Shown here piece by piece: positions 16,900 through 26,042 of a DNA stretch of 64,000 nucleotides (the stretch's first letter is position 1; every line of letters starts with the position of its first letter). The position numbers were made by a program, and so were the translations under genes. Source of the DNA: Arthrobacter sp. 131MFCol6.1 (GTDB lineage Bacteria; Actinomycetota; Actinomycetes; Actinomycetales; Micrococcaceae); NCBI RefSeq assembly GCF_000374925.1, contig NZ_KB895556.1:22766-86765 (forward strand), written 5' to 3'. The notes beneath the pieces were generated by a model that saw only the letters and a program-made list of their open reading frames with translations, did no database searches and was not told the origin of the DNA.

Positions 16900-17529
16900 A
16901 TGAACATCCTCACCGGCTACCTCCGTCAACTGGGCACCGCCCTGCGGTTCCTGCTCTTCGCCACACTGGTCCTCGGCGTCGCCTACCCCCTGGCCGTCTT
17001 CGGCGCAGGACAACTGATCGCCCCGTACCAGGCCAACGGCTCCATCATCAAGGACGGCACCGGCGCCCCGGCTGCGTCCGCCCTGATTGCCCAGGCCGCG
17101 GCCGACGACTCCGGCGCCCAGGACCCGCGCTGGTTCCATGCCCGGCCCTCGGCCGTGAAATGGGACCCGGCGTCGTCCTCGGCCAGCAACTTGGGTCCCA
17201 ACGACCCGAAACTGCTCGACGCCGTCGCCGCCAACCGTTCCGCGGTCGCCGCGGCTGAAGGCGTGGATCCAGCAGCGGTGCCGGCCGACGCCGTGACAGC
17301 CAGCGGTTCCGGACTGGACCCGGACATCTCACCCAAATACGCCAGACTGCAGATGGCGCGGGTGGCAGCGGCGAACGGCCTCGGTTCCGACGCCGTGGCT
17401 TCCCTCGTGGAGCAATACACCAGCAATGGGCCAGCCGCATTTCTCGGCCAGCCGTCGGTCAACGTGACCGCCCTCAACCTCGCCGTGGCGGCGGCCGCAC
17501 GGTCGTCGCAGCCGGCTCAATCCAAGTGA
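16900..17529 (+). CDS. kdpC: potassium-transporting ATPase subunit C
   Basis: A 209-residue subunit with one N-terminal membrane helix (FLLFATLVLGVAYPLAVFGAGQ) and a periplasm-facing domain. The signature WFHARPSA.KWDP..SSASNLGPNDP and DPDISPKYA...RVAAANGL are diagnostic of KdpC, which assists assembly and ATP use by KdpB. It begins 10 bp after kdpB and ends 12 bp before kdpD, within one operon. Confidence 0.97.
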   Translation: MNILTGYLRQLGTALRFLLFATLVLGVAYPLAVFGAGQLIAPYQANGSIIKDGTGAPAASALIAQAAADDSGAQDPRWFHARPSAVKWDPASSSASNLGPNDPKLLDAVAANRSAVAAAEGVDPAAVPADAVTASGSGLDPDISPKYARLQMARVAAANGLGSDAVASLVEQYTSNGPAAFLGQPSVNVTALNLAVAAAARSSQPAQSK

Positions 17530-17541
17530 GAGAATGACGGC

Positions 17542-20220
17542 ATGGCACGTGGAACGCTGCGGATCTTCCTGGGGGCCGCGCCGGGGGTGGGCAAGACCTA
17601 CGAGATGCTCGAGGAAGCACACCGGCTCGGCGGACGCGGCGAGGACGTCGTAGTCGCGTTCGCCATGGACCACGGACGCAGCGAGACGCGGGCGCTCCTG
17701 GCGGGACTCGAGGTCATCCCGCCCCGGCGCCTGCCCTACCGGGGCACGGAGTTCGAGGAAATGGACCTCGACGCCGTCCTGGCCCGGGCCCCGGGGACCG
17801 CGATCGTGGACGAATACGCCCACTCCAACGTCCCGGGCAGCCGCAACGAGAAACGCTGGCAGGACGTCGATGCCCTCCTGGACGCCGGCATCAACGTTCT
17901 CTCCACCGTCAACGTCCAGCATCTGGCGTCCCTGGGCGATGTCGTCAGCGCCATCACGGACGTCCACCAGGCGGAGACGGTGCCGGACGACGTCGTCCGG
18001 AGGGCTGACCAGATCCATCTCGTGGACATCTCCCCCGAGCTGCTCCGCCAGCGCCTGGGCGACGGCAAGATCTACGCCGCCGAAAAGATCGACGCCGCCC
18101 TCTCGAACTATTTCCGCCTCGGCAACCTCACGGCACTGCGCGAACTGGCATTGCTGTGGCTGGCCGACAGGGTGGACGAGGGCCTGGCCAAGTACCGGGC
18201 CGAACAGGGCATCGAGGCCAGCTGGCCGGCCCGGGAACGCATCGTGGTGGGGCTGACCGGCAGCCCCGAAGGGGAAGTCCTGATCCGCCGCGGGGCCAGG
18301 ATCCTCAACCGCGTCAGCGGCGGGGACCTGCTGGCGGTCCACGTCCGGTCCGCCGATGGTCTCGCCGAGGAGTCGCCCCAGGCGCTGGAGGCCCAGCGCC
18401 GCCTGATCCTGGACCTGGGCGGCAGCTACCACATCGTGGCCGGAGAGGATCCGGCCGCCGCGCTCCTGGACTTCGCCCGCAGCGTCAACGCGACCCAGAT
18501 CGTCGTCGGCATCTCCCGGCACAAGAAACTCGCCGGCCTGATCGGAAACCTGCTCGGCGGTGGGGTCGGCACCCGGGTCGTCCGCGATTCCGGGGACATC
18601 GACGTCCACATGGTCTCCCATCCGCTGGGCGGCCGCGGAACCCGCCCGGCCCGGGAGCGCGACCTCGGCCGCATCCGAGTCACCGTCGGGTTCGGCCTCG
18701 CCGTGCTGCTGCCCATGGTCCTGCAGTTGCTGCTGTCCCTGCTGAACCCGGAGCAGAATGTGGCCGCCGCCATGCTGGTCCAGCTCACCGGATCGGTGGC
18801 GGTGGCCCTGATCGGCGGGTTGTGGCCGGCCATCCTGGCCGCGCTGTGGAGCAGCCTCCTGGTGAACTACTTCTCCACCCCGCCGCTGGGCACCCTCACC
18901 ATCAACGATCCGCAGAACTTCCTGGCCCTGCTGGTGTTTGTGGGCGTCTCGGCCGCAGTTGCCGTTGTGGTCGACTTATCGGCCCGCCGCTCCAAAGAGG
19001 CCGCGCGAGCCCGCGCCGAAGCCACGACGCTCGGTGACCTGACGCGCAGTGCAGCCGGCTCGGAGGACACGGTTCAGGCATTGCTGGAACAAGCGCTGAG
19101 CGTTTTCCAGGTGCGGGGTGCTGCTGTTTTCAGCCTCGGCTACGGCATCGGGGACGGCGAAAGCGGCGCAGGACCAGACCGGCGATGGCAACTTCAGGCC
19201 GCCGTGGGAGATATTCCAGCCCTGTCCGCCGGCCCGCAAGGGGACGATGCCGCCGGCGACAATGTGGAAGAAATCGACGCCTCCACGCGCCTCGTGCTGT
19301 TCGGTCGGATTCTGCCGGCAAGCGACCGGCGCCTTCTCGGGGCGTTCGGCGTTCATCTGGCAGCGCAGCTGGAACGCCAGCAACTGGTGGCCAGCCGGCG
19401 GGAAATGCTGCGCCTGGCCGAGAGCAACACGATGCGCACCTCCATCCTCCGTGCTGTCTCGCACGACCTGCGCACCCCCCTGGCCGGGATCAAGCTTGCC
19501 GTCGGCGGACTACGGCACGACGACGTTCATTTCACCAAGGAAGAGGAGCAGGAGCTGCTGGCTACGATAGAGGAGTGCTCGGACAGGCTGGACGCCCTGG
19601 TGGGCAACCTGCTGGACATGTCCAGGATCACCTCGGATGCCGTCAATCCCCTGCTCAAACCCGTGCGGTGGTACGAGGTCATCCCGGGTTCCCTGAGCGC
19701 CGTCCCCGCGGGGCGGGTGCGCGTGGACCTGCCCCCCAACATGCCGGAGATTGAAGCCGACCCTGGAATGCTGGAACGGGTGATTGCGAACATCGTCGAG
19801 AATGCCGTGAAGTATGCCCCCGATTCGGACATCGTCCTTGTCGGGGCGGCCGGCGGGCTGAGCCCGGCAACACTCGGAGGGCGCCCCGCCGGCGAGTTGC
19901 GGATCATCGATCACGGCCGGGGAATCCCGGCGGAGAGAGTCCTGGAAATGTTCCGGCCCTTCCAGCGGCTCGACGACGCCCCGCAGGCCACCGGGATCGG
20001 GCTTGGGCTTGCGGTGGCGAAAGGGTTCACGGATGCCATGGGTGGCAGCCTGACCGCGGAAGCTACACCGGGCGGAGGGCTGACAATGATTATTCGGCTT
20101 CCGTTGTCCACGGGGACCCCGTATGACGGGCACCGCGCCCAGGCTCCGTTCGAGCCCCGGTCGCAGGTGGCGCGCCGGGCTCATGCGCTGCCCCTTGCCT
20201 CCGGGCCGGACGCAGCATGA
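17542..20220 (+). CDS. kdpD: KdpD sensor histidine kinase
   Basis: An 892-residue sensor that reads K+ availability and phosphorylates KdpE. The order is an N-terminal KdpD domain with Walker A (GAAPGVGKT, 11-19), a USP-like domain (about 230-350), four membrane helices (about 375-480), a GAF-like region, a HisKA domain with His641 in VSHDLRTP, and a HATPase with the N-box NIVENAVKYAP and G-boxes DHGRGIP and GIGLGLAVAKGF. It is encoded directly after kdpC, and its stop overlaps the kdpE start by 4 bp. The hexamer GAGAAT 6 nt before the start could be a weak internal promoter but lacks the leading T. Confidence 0.96.
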   Translation: MARGTLRIFLGAAPGVGKTYEMLEEAHRLGGRGEDVVVAFAMDHGRSETRALLAGLEVIPPRRLPYRGTEFEEMDLDAVLARAPGTAIVDEYAHSNVPGSRNEKRWQDVDALLDAGINVLSTVNVQHLASLGDVVSAITDVHQAETVPDDVVRRADQIHLVDISPELLRQRLGDGKIYAAEKIDAALSNYFRLGNLTALRELALLWLADRVDEGLAKYRAEQGIEASWPARERIVVGLTGSPEGEVLIRRGARILNRVSGGDLLAVHVRSADGLAEESPQALEAQRRLILDLGGSYHIVAGEDPAAALLDFARSVNATQIVVGISRHKKLAGLIGNLLGGGVGTRVVRDSGDIDVHMVSHPLGGRGTRPARERDLGRIRVTVGFGLAVLLPMVLQLLLSLLNPEQNVAAAMLVQLTGSVAVALIGGLWPAILAALWSSLLVNYFSTPPLGTLTINDPQNFLALLVFVGVSAAVAVVVDLSARRSKEAARARAEATTLGDLTRSAAGSEDTVQALLEQALSVFQVRGAAVFSLGYGIGDGESGAGPDRRWQLQAAVGDIPALSAGPQGDDAAGDNVEEIDASTRLVLFGRILPASDRRLLGAFGVHLAAQLERQQLVASRREMLRLAESNTMRTSILRAVSHDLRTPLAGIKLAVGGLRHDDVHFTKEEEQELLATIEECSDRLDALVGNLLDMSRITSDAVNPLLKPVRWYEVIPGSLSAVPAGRVRVDLPPNMPEIEADPGMLERVIANIVENAVKYAPDSDIVLVGAAGGLSPATLGGRPAGELRIIDHGRGIPAERVLEMFRPFQRLDDAPQATGIGLGLAVAKGFTDAMGGSLTAEATPGGGLTMIIRLPLSTGTPYDGHRAQAPFEPRSQVARRAHALPLASGPDAA

Positions 20221-20891
20221 CGTCCGTCCTGGTGGTCGACGACGATCCGCATCTGCTCAGGGCCCTCCGGATCACGCTCCAGGCCCACGGCTACGCCGTC
20301 ACCACTGCAGTGGACGGGACCTCGGCGCTGTTGGCGGCCACCCAGACCCCGCTCTCCCTCGTCATCCTGGACCTCGGCCTGCCTGACATTGACGGAACCA
20401 GCGTCCTCAAGGAACTGCGCGGCTTCAGCAGCGTGCCGGTCCTGGTGCTGTCCGCCAGGCACGGATCCGAAGACAAAGTTGAGGCTCTTGACGCCGGCGC
20501 GGATGATTACATCACCAAACCGTTCGGCCTGGACGAGCTCCTTGCCCGGCTTCGGGCCCTGTTGCGCCGCAGCGTCGAAGCGGAACAGGAAGCCGTGGTC
20601 AGGACCGAAGCCTTCACCGTGGACCTGGGCCGGCACCGGGTGACCAGGGACGGCGGGGACGTCCGGCTCACGCCCACAGAATGGAAAATTCTGGAGGTTC
20701 TGGTCCGGAATCCGGAAAAACTCATCACCCAGCAGCAGTTGCTCTCCAGGGTCTGGGGTCCGGCCTACGCGAAAGAGACCAACTACCTCAGGGTCTACAT
20801 GGCTCAGCTGCGACGCAAACTGGAGCCGGACACCGCCAGCCCGCGGCATTTGCTCACCGAGGCCGGCATCGGCTACCGGTTCATGCCCTGA
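20217..20891 (+). CDS. kdpE: KdpE response regulator (OmpR/PhoB family)
   Basis: A 224-residue regulator. The receiver domain has the acidic pocket VVDDDP and phospho-acceptor Asp52 in LDLGLPD, with the conserved lysine in YITKPF. The C-terminal winged helix includes LTPTEWKILEVLVRNPEKLITQQQLLSRVWGP. Phosphorylated by KdpD, it would activate kdp. The direct-repeat boxes at 12740-12788 and before both permease genes are its natural candidate targets. The ATGA overlap with kdpD couples synthesis of the pair. Confidence 0.96.
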   Translation: MTSVLVVDDDPHLLRALRITLQAHGYAVTTAVDGTSALLAATQTPLSLVILDLGLPDIDGTSVLKELRGFSSVPVLVLSARHGSEDKVEALDAGADDYITKPFGLDELLARLRALLRRSVEAEQEAVVRTEAFTVDLGRHRVTRDGGDVRLTPTEWKILEVLVRNPEKLITQQQLLSRVWGPAYAKETNYLRVYMAQLRRKLEPDTASPRHLLTEAGIGYRFMP

Positions 20892-20959
20892 GCCTGCCCG
20901 CAGACGGTCGGTGATACTGCCGTTTCCCTCCAGGCAACCCGGGCGTGGATACTGGGGCA

Positions 20960-22774
20960 ATGACTAATCGCAGCCCGCTCAACAGGGACGATGCCGGCAT
21001 ATCGCCGTTGCCGGAGATTCCGGCGCAGCTGCGCGCCGTCCTCAATGGGATCCCGGCCATGGTGGGCTATTGGGACACGGGTCTCCGCAACCGTCTGGCC
21101 AACGACGCCTACTGCGAGTGGTTCGGGTTCGCGCCCCGGCAGCTTCACGGCATGCACGTCCGGGACGTGCTCGGCGAGACCGTCTTCGAGGCCAACCGGC
21201 CGCACATTGAAGGGGCGCTCGCCGGGGAGCCGCAGCAGTTTGACCGGACCCTGGTGGATGCCGCGGGCCGGTCCCGGTTCACCGAGGTGACTTACACCCC
21301 CGATTCCCAGGACTGCGTGGTGCAGGGCTTCTTCGTGGTGGTCACGGACATCACCGGGCGGGTGCTGGCCGACCGGCGCCGGCAACAGGACATGGACCGG
21401 TACCGTGCCCTGGCGCGAAGCGTCCCCGGCGTCTTCGTCCTCCTCTTCGACGCCGAGCTGCGCTACCTGATCGCCGAAGGCCAGGAACTGGAGACCTTCG
21501 GCTACCGCAGGGAAGAACTTGAAGGCCAGCGCATCCAGGACGTGCTCAAGGGCGATCTCGCCAGCGAGCTCGAGCCGCGCTACCGTGCGGCCCTCGCCGG
21601 CCGCGACGTGTCATGGAACCGGCGGATCGGCCACCGCACGTACCGGCTGAACGCCGGGCCGGTCTTCTCCGACGACGAGGCCGCGGCCGGCATGGTGGTG
21701 GCGGTTGATATCACCGAGCGCCTGCAGCAGCAAAAGGTTTGGGAGGCTTTGCATGAGATAGCCACCGAGGTCGCCCGCAACGCCGCCCCCGCAGCCATCT
21801 CCGAGCGGGTGGCCGCGATTGTCCGCGACCTGTTCAACGTCGATTCCGCCGCCGTCGTCCGGTTCACGGGCGCGTCCTCGGCGGAAATCGTCGCCATGGC
21901 GCCGACGCTTCCGCCGACGCTGAGCCGGCGGCAGATCTTCGCACCGACGGACGAGTCCGCCACCGTCCGGGTGGCCGTGACCGGCAAACCGGCCCTGGTT
22001 GTCTACGGGGCGGAAGGCGGACAGGCCGCGGAGCAGATGCGCGCCGGAGGCTTCCAGTCCGCGGCGGCGGCACCGATCAGGGTCCGCGGCAGCCTGTGGG
22101 GCGCGGTGAGCCTGACCTCGAAATCGCGCACCGGGGTCACGGAAGCGATGATGGAGCGGCTGGCCCAGTTCGCGGAGCTCGTCGAGATCGCCATCGGCAA
22201 CACGGAGGCACGGACCGACCTGGAGCAGCAGGCCACCACCGATGCCCTCAGCGGCCTGCCCAACCGGCGGGCCCTGGAACGGCACCTGGCCGAACACGTT
22301 GCGCAGGCCGCGAGCCGCGGGACGCGCCTGAGTGCCGTCGTCCTGGATATCGACCACTTCAAGAGGGTCAATGACACCCACGGCCACCTGACGGGCGACG
22401 TGGTCCTGGCGGAGGTCGCGGCGAGGCTCCGGACGGTCGCCCGCGCCAAGGAGATCGTGGCCCGATTCGGCGGCGAGGAGTTCGTGTGGCTGCTTCCGGA
22501 GACGGACGGCGCCGAGGCCCTGCGCGCCGCCGAACGCGCCCGCGAGGCCATCGCGTCAGAACCGTTCGGCGACGTTGGTTTCCTGACGATCTCCGCCGGA
22601 GTCTGCGAGCAAAGCGACGCCGCGGCCGGCTCGCTCCTGGACTGCGCGGACCGGGCCCTGTACGAGGCCAAGAACGGCGGCCGCAACCGCACGTCCCGCT
22701 ACGGCCACGCCAGCCCGGCCGCGCAGACCCAGGCAGGCCAGGCGCAGGACGGCACTCAGACGCGGGGAGCCTAG
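20960..22774 (+). CDS. diguanylate cyclase with PAS-PAS-GAF-GGDEF architecture
   Basis: A 604-residue cytosolic signalling protein. Two PAS domains (about 15-130 and 140-255), a GAF domain (about 265-405) and a GGDEF domain (about 420-580) are visible, without membrane segments. The active-site loop is intact as GGEEF (504-508). The product-inhibition I-site (RxxD, five residues upstream) reads RAKE, so feedback inhibition by c-di-GMP may be weakened. No EAL domain is present. The start at 20960 is preferred over the GTG at 20945. GATACT lies 6 nt before it, a possible leaderless -10. Its stop codon overlaps that of the convergent acyl-CoA dehydrogenase gene. Confidence 0.85.
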   Translation: MTNRSPLNRDDAGISPLPEIPAQLRAVLNGIPAMVGYWDTGLRNRLANDAYCEWFGFAPRQLHGMHVRDVLGETVFEANRPHIEGALAGEPQQFDRTLVDAAGRSRFTEVTYTPDSQDCVVQGFFVVVTDITGRVLADRRRQQDMDRYRALARSVPGVFVLLFDAELRYLIAEGQELETFGYRREELEGQRIQDVLKGDLASELEPRYRAALAGRDVSWNRRIGHRTYRLNAGPVFSDDEAAAGMVVAVDITERLQQQKVWEALHEIATEVARNAAPAAISERVAAIVRDLFNVDSAAVVRFTGASSAEIVAMAPTLPPTLSRRQIFAPTDESATVRVAVTGKPALVVYGAEGGQAAEQMRAGGFQSAAAAPIRVRGSLWGAVSLTSKSRTGVTEAMMERLAQFAELVEIAIGNTEARTDLEQQATTDALSGLPNRRALERHLAEHVAQAASRGTRLSAVVLDIDHFKRVNDTHGHLTGDVVLAEVAARLRTVARAKEIVARFGGEEFVWLLPETDGAEALRAAERAREAIASEPFGDVGFLTISAGVCEQSDAAAGSLLDCADRALYEAKNGGRNRTSRYGHASPAAQTQAGQAQDGTQTRGA

Positions 22775-24111
22775 ACGAACGCGGACTTCCCCGTCACGGC
22801 CCGCGCCACGATCAGTGAATTGATTTCGTAGCTGCCCTCATAGGTATAGAGGATCTCGGCGTCGCCGAAGAGCTTGCCCATCTCGTAGTCGCTGCTGATG
22901 CCGTTGCCGCCCAGCAGGGACCGGCCCATCGCCACCGAGGCACGCGCCAGCCGCGTGGTGGTCGCTTTGGCCATGGCGGCCTGGACCATCTCGAGCTTGC
23001 CCTCCTCCTGGATGCGCGCCAGCTGGGCCATCAGGGCCAGGGAGGCGGTCGCGTTGCCCAGGATCTCGGCGAGCTGCTGCTGGACGAGCTGGAAGCGGGC
23101 CAGTTCCTTGCCGAACTGGCGGCGCTGCAGCGAATAGGCGCGCGCGACGTCGAACGCGGCCAGCTGGATGCCCGCACCCTGCCAGCCCACCCAAGCCCGC
23201 GAATCGCGCAGGAGCTCGTTGGCCTTGGAGAAGCTGGTGGCGCCGGGGAGCAGGTTGGCCGCCGGGATGCGGACCTCGTCGAGGACGATGTCCGCGTTCT
23301 GCATGATGCGCAGACCGATCTTGTTGGCGATCTTCGTGGCGGTGTAGCCCGGCCGGTCCGTCTCCACGATGAAGCCCTTGATGTGCTGGTCGGCGACGTC
23401 CCGGGCCCAAACGAGGGCGAAGTCCGCGATGGTGCCGGCGCCGATCCAACGCTTGGCGCCGTTGATGACCCACTCGTCGCCGTCCAGCCGTGCGGTGGTT
23501 TCCAGGCCGCCGGCGATGTCCGAGCCGTGGTCCGGCTCCGTCAGGGCGAACGCCCCGAGCTGGGTGAACGCGGTGAGGCCGGGGAGCCAGCGTGCCTTCT
23601 GTTCCGCCGAGCCCAGCTCGTCGATCATGCCGACGATCAGCTCGTTGTGGATGCCGACGAGCGCCGAGAGGGAGACGTCGGCGCGGGCCACCTCGACGTA
23701 CATGAGCCCCTTGAAGAGCTTGGACGTGCCGTCCGTTTGCAGCCCGCCCAAACCGTATTTGCCGAGTTCGGCGAGCAGTCCGAAGGGAAACTCCTCGCGG
23801 TTCCAGTAGTCGATCGACGCGGCCCGGATCCGGGACTGGAGGAATTCCCGGACCTCCTGGTAGCGGAGCTGTTCGTCCGGCGGCAGCAGGTCCACGATGT
23901 ACATGAGGTCGGCGTCGGGAAACGGCGGCTGCGGTGCGGCAATGGCTGCGTTCGATCCGGTGTTTGTTTCCGCTGTTTTTAAGGCTGTGTTCGATTCCGT
24001 GTTTGCTTCGGCTGTGTTTACGGCTGTGTTCAATTCCGCTGTGTTTACGGCTGGCGCCGACTGTCCGCTGGCACGTCCTTGTGGCTGCACGGGCACGTAT
24101 CCCTTCGTCAT
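22771..24111 (-). CDS. acyl-CoA dehydrogenase (glutaryl-CoA dehydrogenase-like) with repeat-rich N-terminus
   Basis: A 446-residue flavoenzyme. The N-terminal helical domain starts about residue 70. The central strand domain contains FALTEPDHGSD. The C-terminal domain ends with the catalytic glutamate stretch YTYEGSYEINSLIVARAVTG, in the position used by glutaryl-CoA and isovaleryl-type dehydrogenases. Unusually, residues 20-60 are a degenerate NTA repeat (NTAELNTAVNTAEANTESNT) not expected in this family and probably disordered. An alternative start at Met69 would remove it. The gene is divergent from an acyl-CoA synthetase, suggesting a shared fatty or dicarboxylic acid catabolic role. Confidence 0.85.
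   Translation of the reverse strand: MTKGYVPVQPQGRASGQSAPAVNTAELNTAVNTAEANTESNTALKTAETNTGSNAAIAAPQPPFPDADLMYIVDLLPPDEQLRYQEVREFLQSRIRAASIDYWNREEFPFGLLAELGKYGLGGLQTDGTSKLFKGLMYVEVARADVSLSALVGIHNELIVGMIDELGSAEQKARWLPGLTAFTQLGAFALTEPDHGSDIAGGLETTARLDGDEWVINGAKRWIGAGTIADFALVWARDVADQHIKGFIVETDRPGYTATKIANKIGLRIMQNADIVLDEVRIPAANLLPGATSFSKANELLRDSRAWVGWQGAGIQLAAFDVARAYSLQRRQFGKELARFQLVQQQLAEILGNATASLALMAQLARIQEEGKLEMVQAAMAKATTTRLARASVAMGRSLLGGNGISSDYEMGKLFGDAEILYTYEGSYEINSLIVARAVTGKSAFV
23953..24056. repeat. degenerate tandem repeat coding the NTA motif
   Basis: T-rich units on the plus strand of the form GCTGTGTTTACGGCTGTGTT recur with small changes and encode Asn-Thr-Ala repeats on the minus strand. 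Base composition is clearly lower in GC than the surrounding gene. The pattern suggests slipped-strand expansion inside the first 60 codons of the acyl-CoA dehydrogenase gene. Confidence 0.65.
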
Positions 24112-24279
24112 GCAACGCCTGCAGAGCAGCGCCGCCCTTCCAAACCCTTGGATGTCCTAGTATATTGCACAGTGACGGGGATCACTAGGCAGGCACTGCC
24201 GGCCGGTGGATCCCAGGCAACGGCGCCGTGCCACCGACCGCCCGGAACGGCAGCGCCAGAGGACTTCGAAAGGTGCACC
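24112..24279. promoter_or_regulatory. divergent promoter region, acyl-CoA dehydrogenase / acyl-CoA synthetase
   Basis: A 168-bp spacer between divergent lipid-metabolism genes. It holds an AT-rich stretch (TAGTATATTGCAC at 24158-24170) that could supply a -10 element, and a small inverted repeat CCTAGT/ACTAGG at 24156-24161 and 24184-24189. A MarR-type regulator is encoded two genes downstream and could bind here; this is inference. Confidence 0.35.
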
Positions 24280-26040
24280 ATGACCGTGACTGAGGAATTC
24301 CGGGCCGCGCGGGACCGGCTGCTGGCCCTGCGCGGGGACTACGACGGCGCCCGCAGCGAATTCCAGTGGCCCCGCTTCGAGGAGTTCAACTTCGCACTGG
24401 ACTGGTTCGACCAGCTCGCCGCAGACCCTGCCAAGGCCGACAAGCCTGCGCTGGTGATCGTCGAACAGGACGGGTCCGCGACCCGGCGCAGCTTCGCGGA
24501 CCTCTCCCGGCGCTCCTCCCAGGTGGCCAACTGGCTGCGCGGGGCGGGTGTGCGGCGCGGGGACCGGATGATCATCATGCTCGGCAACCAGGTGGAACTC
24601 TGGGAACTCATGCTGGCCGGCATCAAGCTGGGCATCGTCATGATTCCCACCACCACACTGATGGGACCTGCCGACCTCCAGGACCGGGTGGAGCGCGGCG
24701 GCGCGGCCTGGGCCGCCGTCGGCAGTGCCAACATTGCGAAGTTCGCCGACGTCGCCGGCGACTACACGCTGATTGAAATCGGCAGCGGCGCCGGGGACCC
24801 CGCCGCCGCTGCCCAGGAGAATGACCAGGACAATGCCTTGCAGTACTACGGGGCCGACGCTGCCGCGGCCGGCGCGGACTTCACCCCGGACGCCCCCACC
24901 CTGGCCGACGAGACGCTTTTGCTCTACTTCACCTCGGGCACCACGTCCAAGGCCAAACTCGTGGAACACACGCACACCTCCTACCCGGTGGGACACCTGT
25001 CCACGATGTTCTGGATCGGGATGGAACCGGGCGACGTGCACCTCAACGTGGCCTCGCCGGGCTGGGCCAAGCACGCCTGGTCCAATGTGTTCACCCCCTG
25101 GATCGCCGAGGCGTGCGTGTTCATCTACAACTACGAACGCTTCGATGCCAGGGCGCTCATGGAGCAGATGGACCGCGAGCGGGTCACGAGTTTCTGCGCC
25201 CCGCCCACGGTCTGGCGGATGCTGATCCAGGCGGACCTGACCCTGTTGAAGAATCCGCCCACCAAGGTGGTGTCCGCCGGCGAGCCGCTCAACGCCGAGG
25301 TGATCGACCAGGTCCACCGCGCCTGGGGCCAGACCATCCGGGACGGCTTCGGGCAGACCGAATCCACCGTGCAGATCGCGAACACGCCGGGCCAGCCGAT
25401 CAAGATCGGCGCCATGGGCAGGCCGCTGCCGGGGTACGACGTCGTGCTTGTGGACCCCGCTACTGGTGAGGAGGCCGACGACGGCGAGCTCTGTCTGCGC
25501 CTCGACCCCCGCCCTGTGGGGCTCATGAAGGCGTACCACGGCGACCCGGACAAGACGGCGGAGGCGTTCCGTGACGGCTACTACCACACAGGGGACATGG
25601 CGAGCCGGGACGAGCGCGGCATCATCACGTATGTGGGCCGCGGCGACGACGTCTTCAAGTCCTCTGACTACCGGCTGTCCCCGTTCGAGCTGGAGAGCGT
25701 GCTGATTGAGCACCCGGCGGTGGCGGAGGCCGCCGTCGTCCCCTCCCCTGACCCGCTCAAGCTGTCGGTGCCGAAGGCGTTTGTGGTCCTGGCGGCCGGG
25801 CACCAGCCGGGCCCTGAGCTGGCGGAAGACATCCTGCGGTACTGCCGGGAGCACCTGGCGCCGTTCAAAAGGATCCGCCGGCTGGAGTTTGCCGAGCTCC
25901 CCAAGACGATCTCCGGCAAGATCCGGCGCGTGGAGCTGCGGCACAGCGAGGAAGTGCGCCACGGCGGCGGGGCCGCCCCGGAAGGCCTCGGCGTCGAGTA
26001 CTCCGACTCCGATTTCCCCGGGCTCAAGGGTCAGGGCTGA
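24280..26040 (+). CDS. AMP-dependent acyl-CoA synthetase (medium-chain type)
   Basis: A 586-residue ANL-family ligase that forms acyl-AMP and then acyl-CoA. The P-loop-like motif is YFTSGTTSKAKLVEHTH, the A5 motif DGFGQTEST, the A7 motif YHTGDMASRDE, and the catalytic C-terminal lysine lies in LPKTISGKIRR. PGWAKHAWSNVFTPW is typical of the medium-chain/ACSM and acetyl-like branch. The ATG at 24280 (MTVTEEFRAARD) has a weak aaagg site and begins where homology begins; the upstream start at 24079 is rejected. The MarR gene follows after 2 bp, so the two form an operon. Confidence 0.9.
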   Translation: MTVTEEFRAARDRLLALRGDYDGARSEFQWPRFEEFNFALDWFDQLAADPAKADKPALVIVEQDGSATRRSFADLSRRSSQVANWLRGAGVRRGDRMIIMLGNQVELWELMLAGIKLGIVMIPTTTLMGPADLQDRVERGGAAWAAVGSANIAKFADVAGDYTLIEIGSGAGDPAAAAQENDQDNALQYYGADAAAAGADFTPDAPTLADETLLLYFTSGTTSKAKLVEHTHTSYPVGHLSTMFWIGMEPGDVHLNVASPGWAKHAWSNVFTPWIAEACVFIYNYERFDARALMEQMDRERVTSFCAPPTVWRMLIQADLTLLKNPPTKVVSAGEPLNAEVIDQVHRAWGQTIRDGFGQTESTVQIANTPGQPIKIGAMGRPLPGYDVVLVDPATGEEADDGELCLRLDPRPVGLMKAYHGDPDKTAEAFRDGYYHTGDMASRDERGIITYVGRGDDVFKSSDYRLSPFELESVLIEHPAVAEAAVVPSPDPLKLSVPKAFVVLAAGHQPGPELAEDILRYCREHLAPFKRIRRLEFAELPKTISGKIRRVELRHSEEVRHGGGAAPEGLGVEYSDSDFPGLKGQG

Positions 26041-26042
26041 AG

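Noticed and set aside
23953..24056. Mobile element inside the acyl-CoA dehydrogenase gene
   Set aside because: The low-GC stretch is an in-frame tandem repeat without terminal inverted repeats or target duplication.
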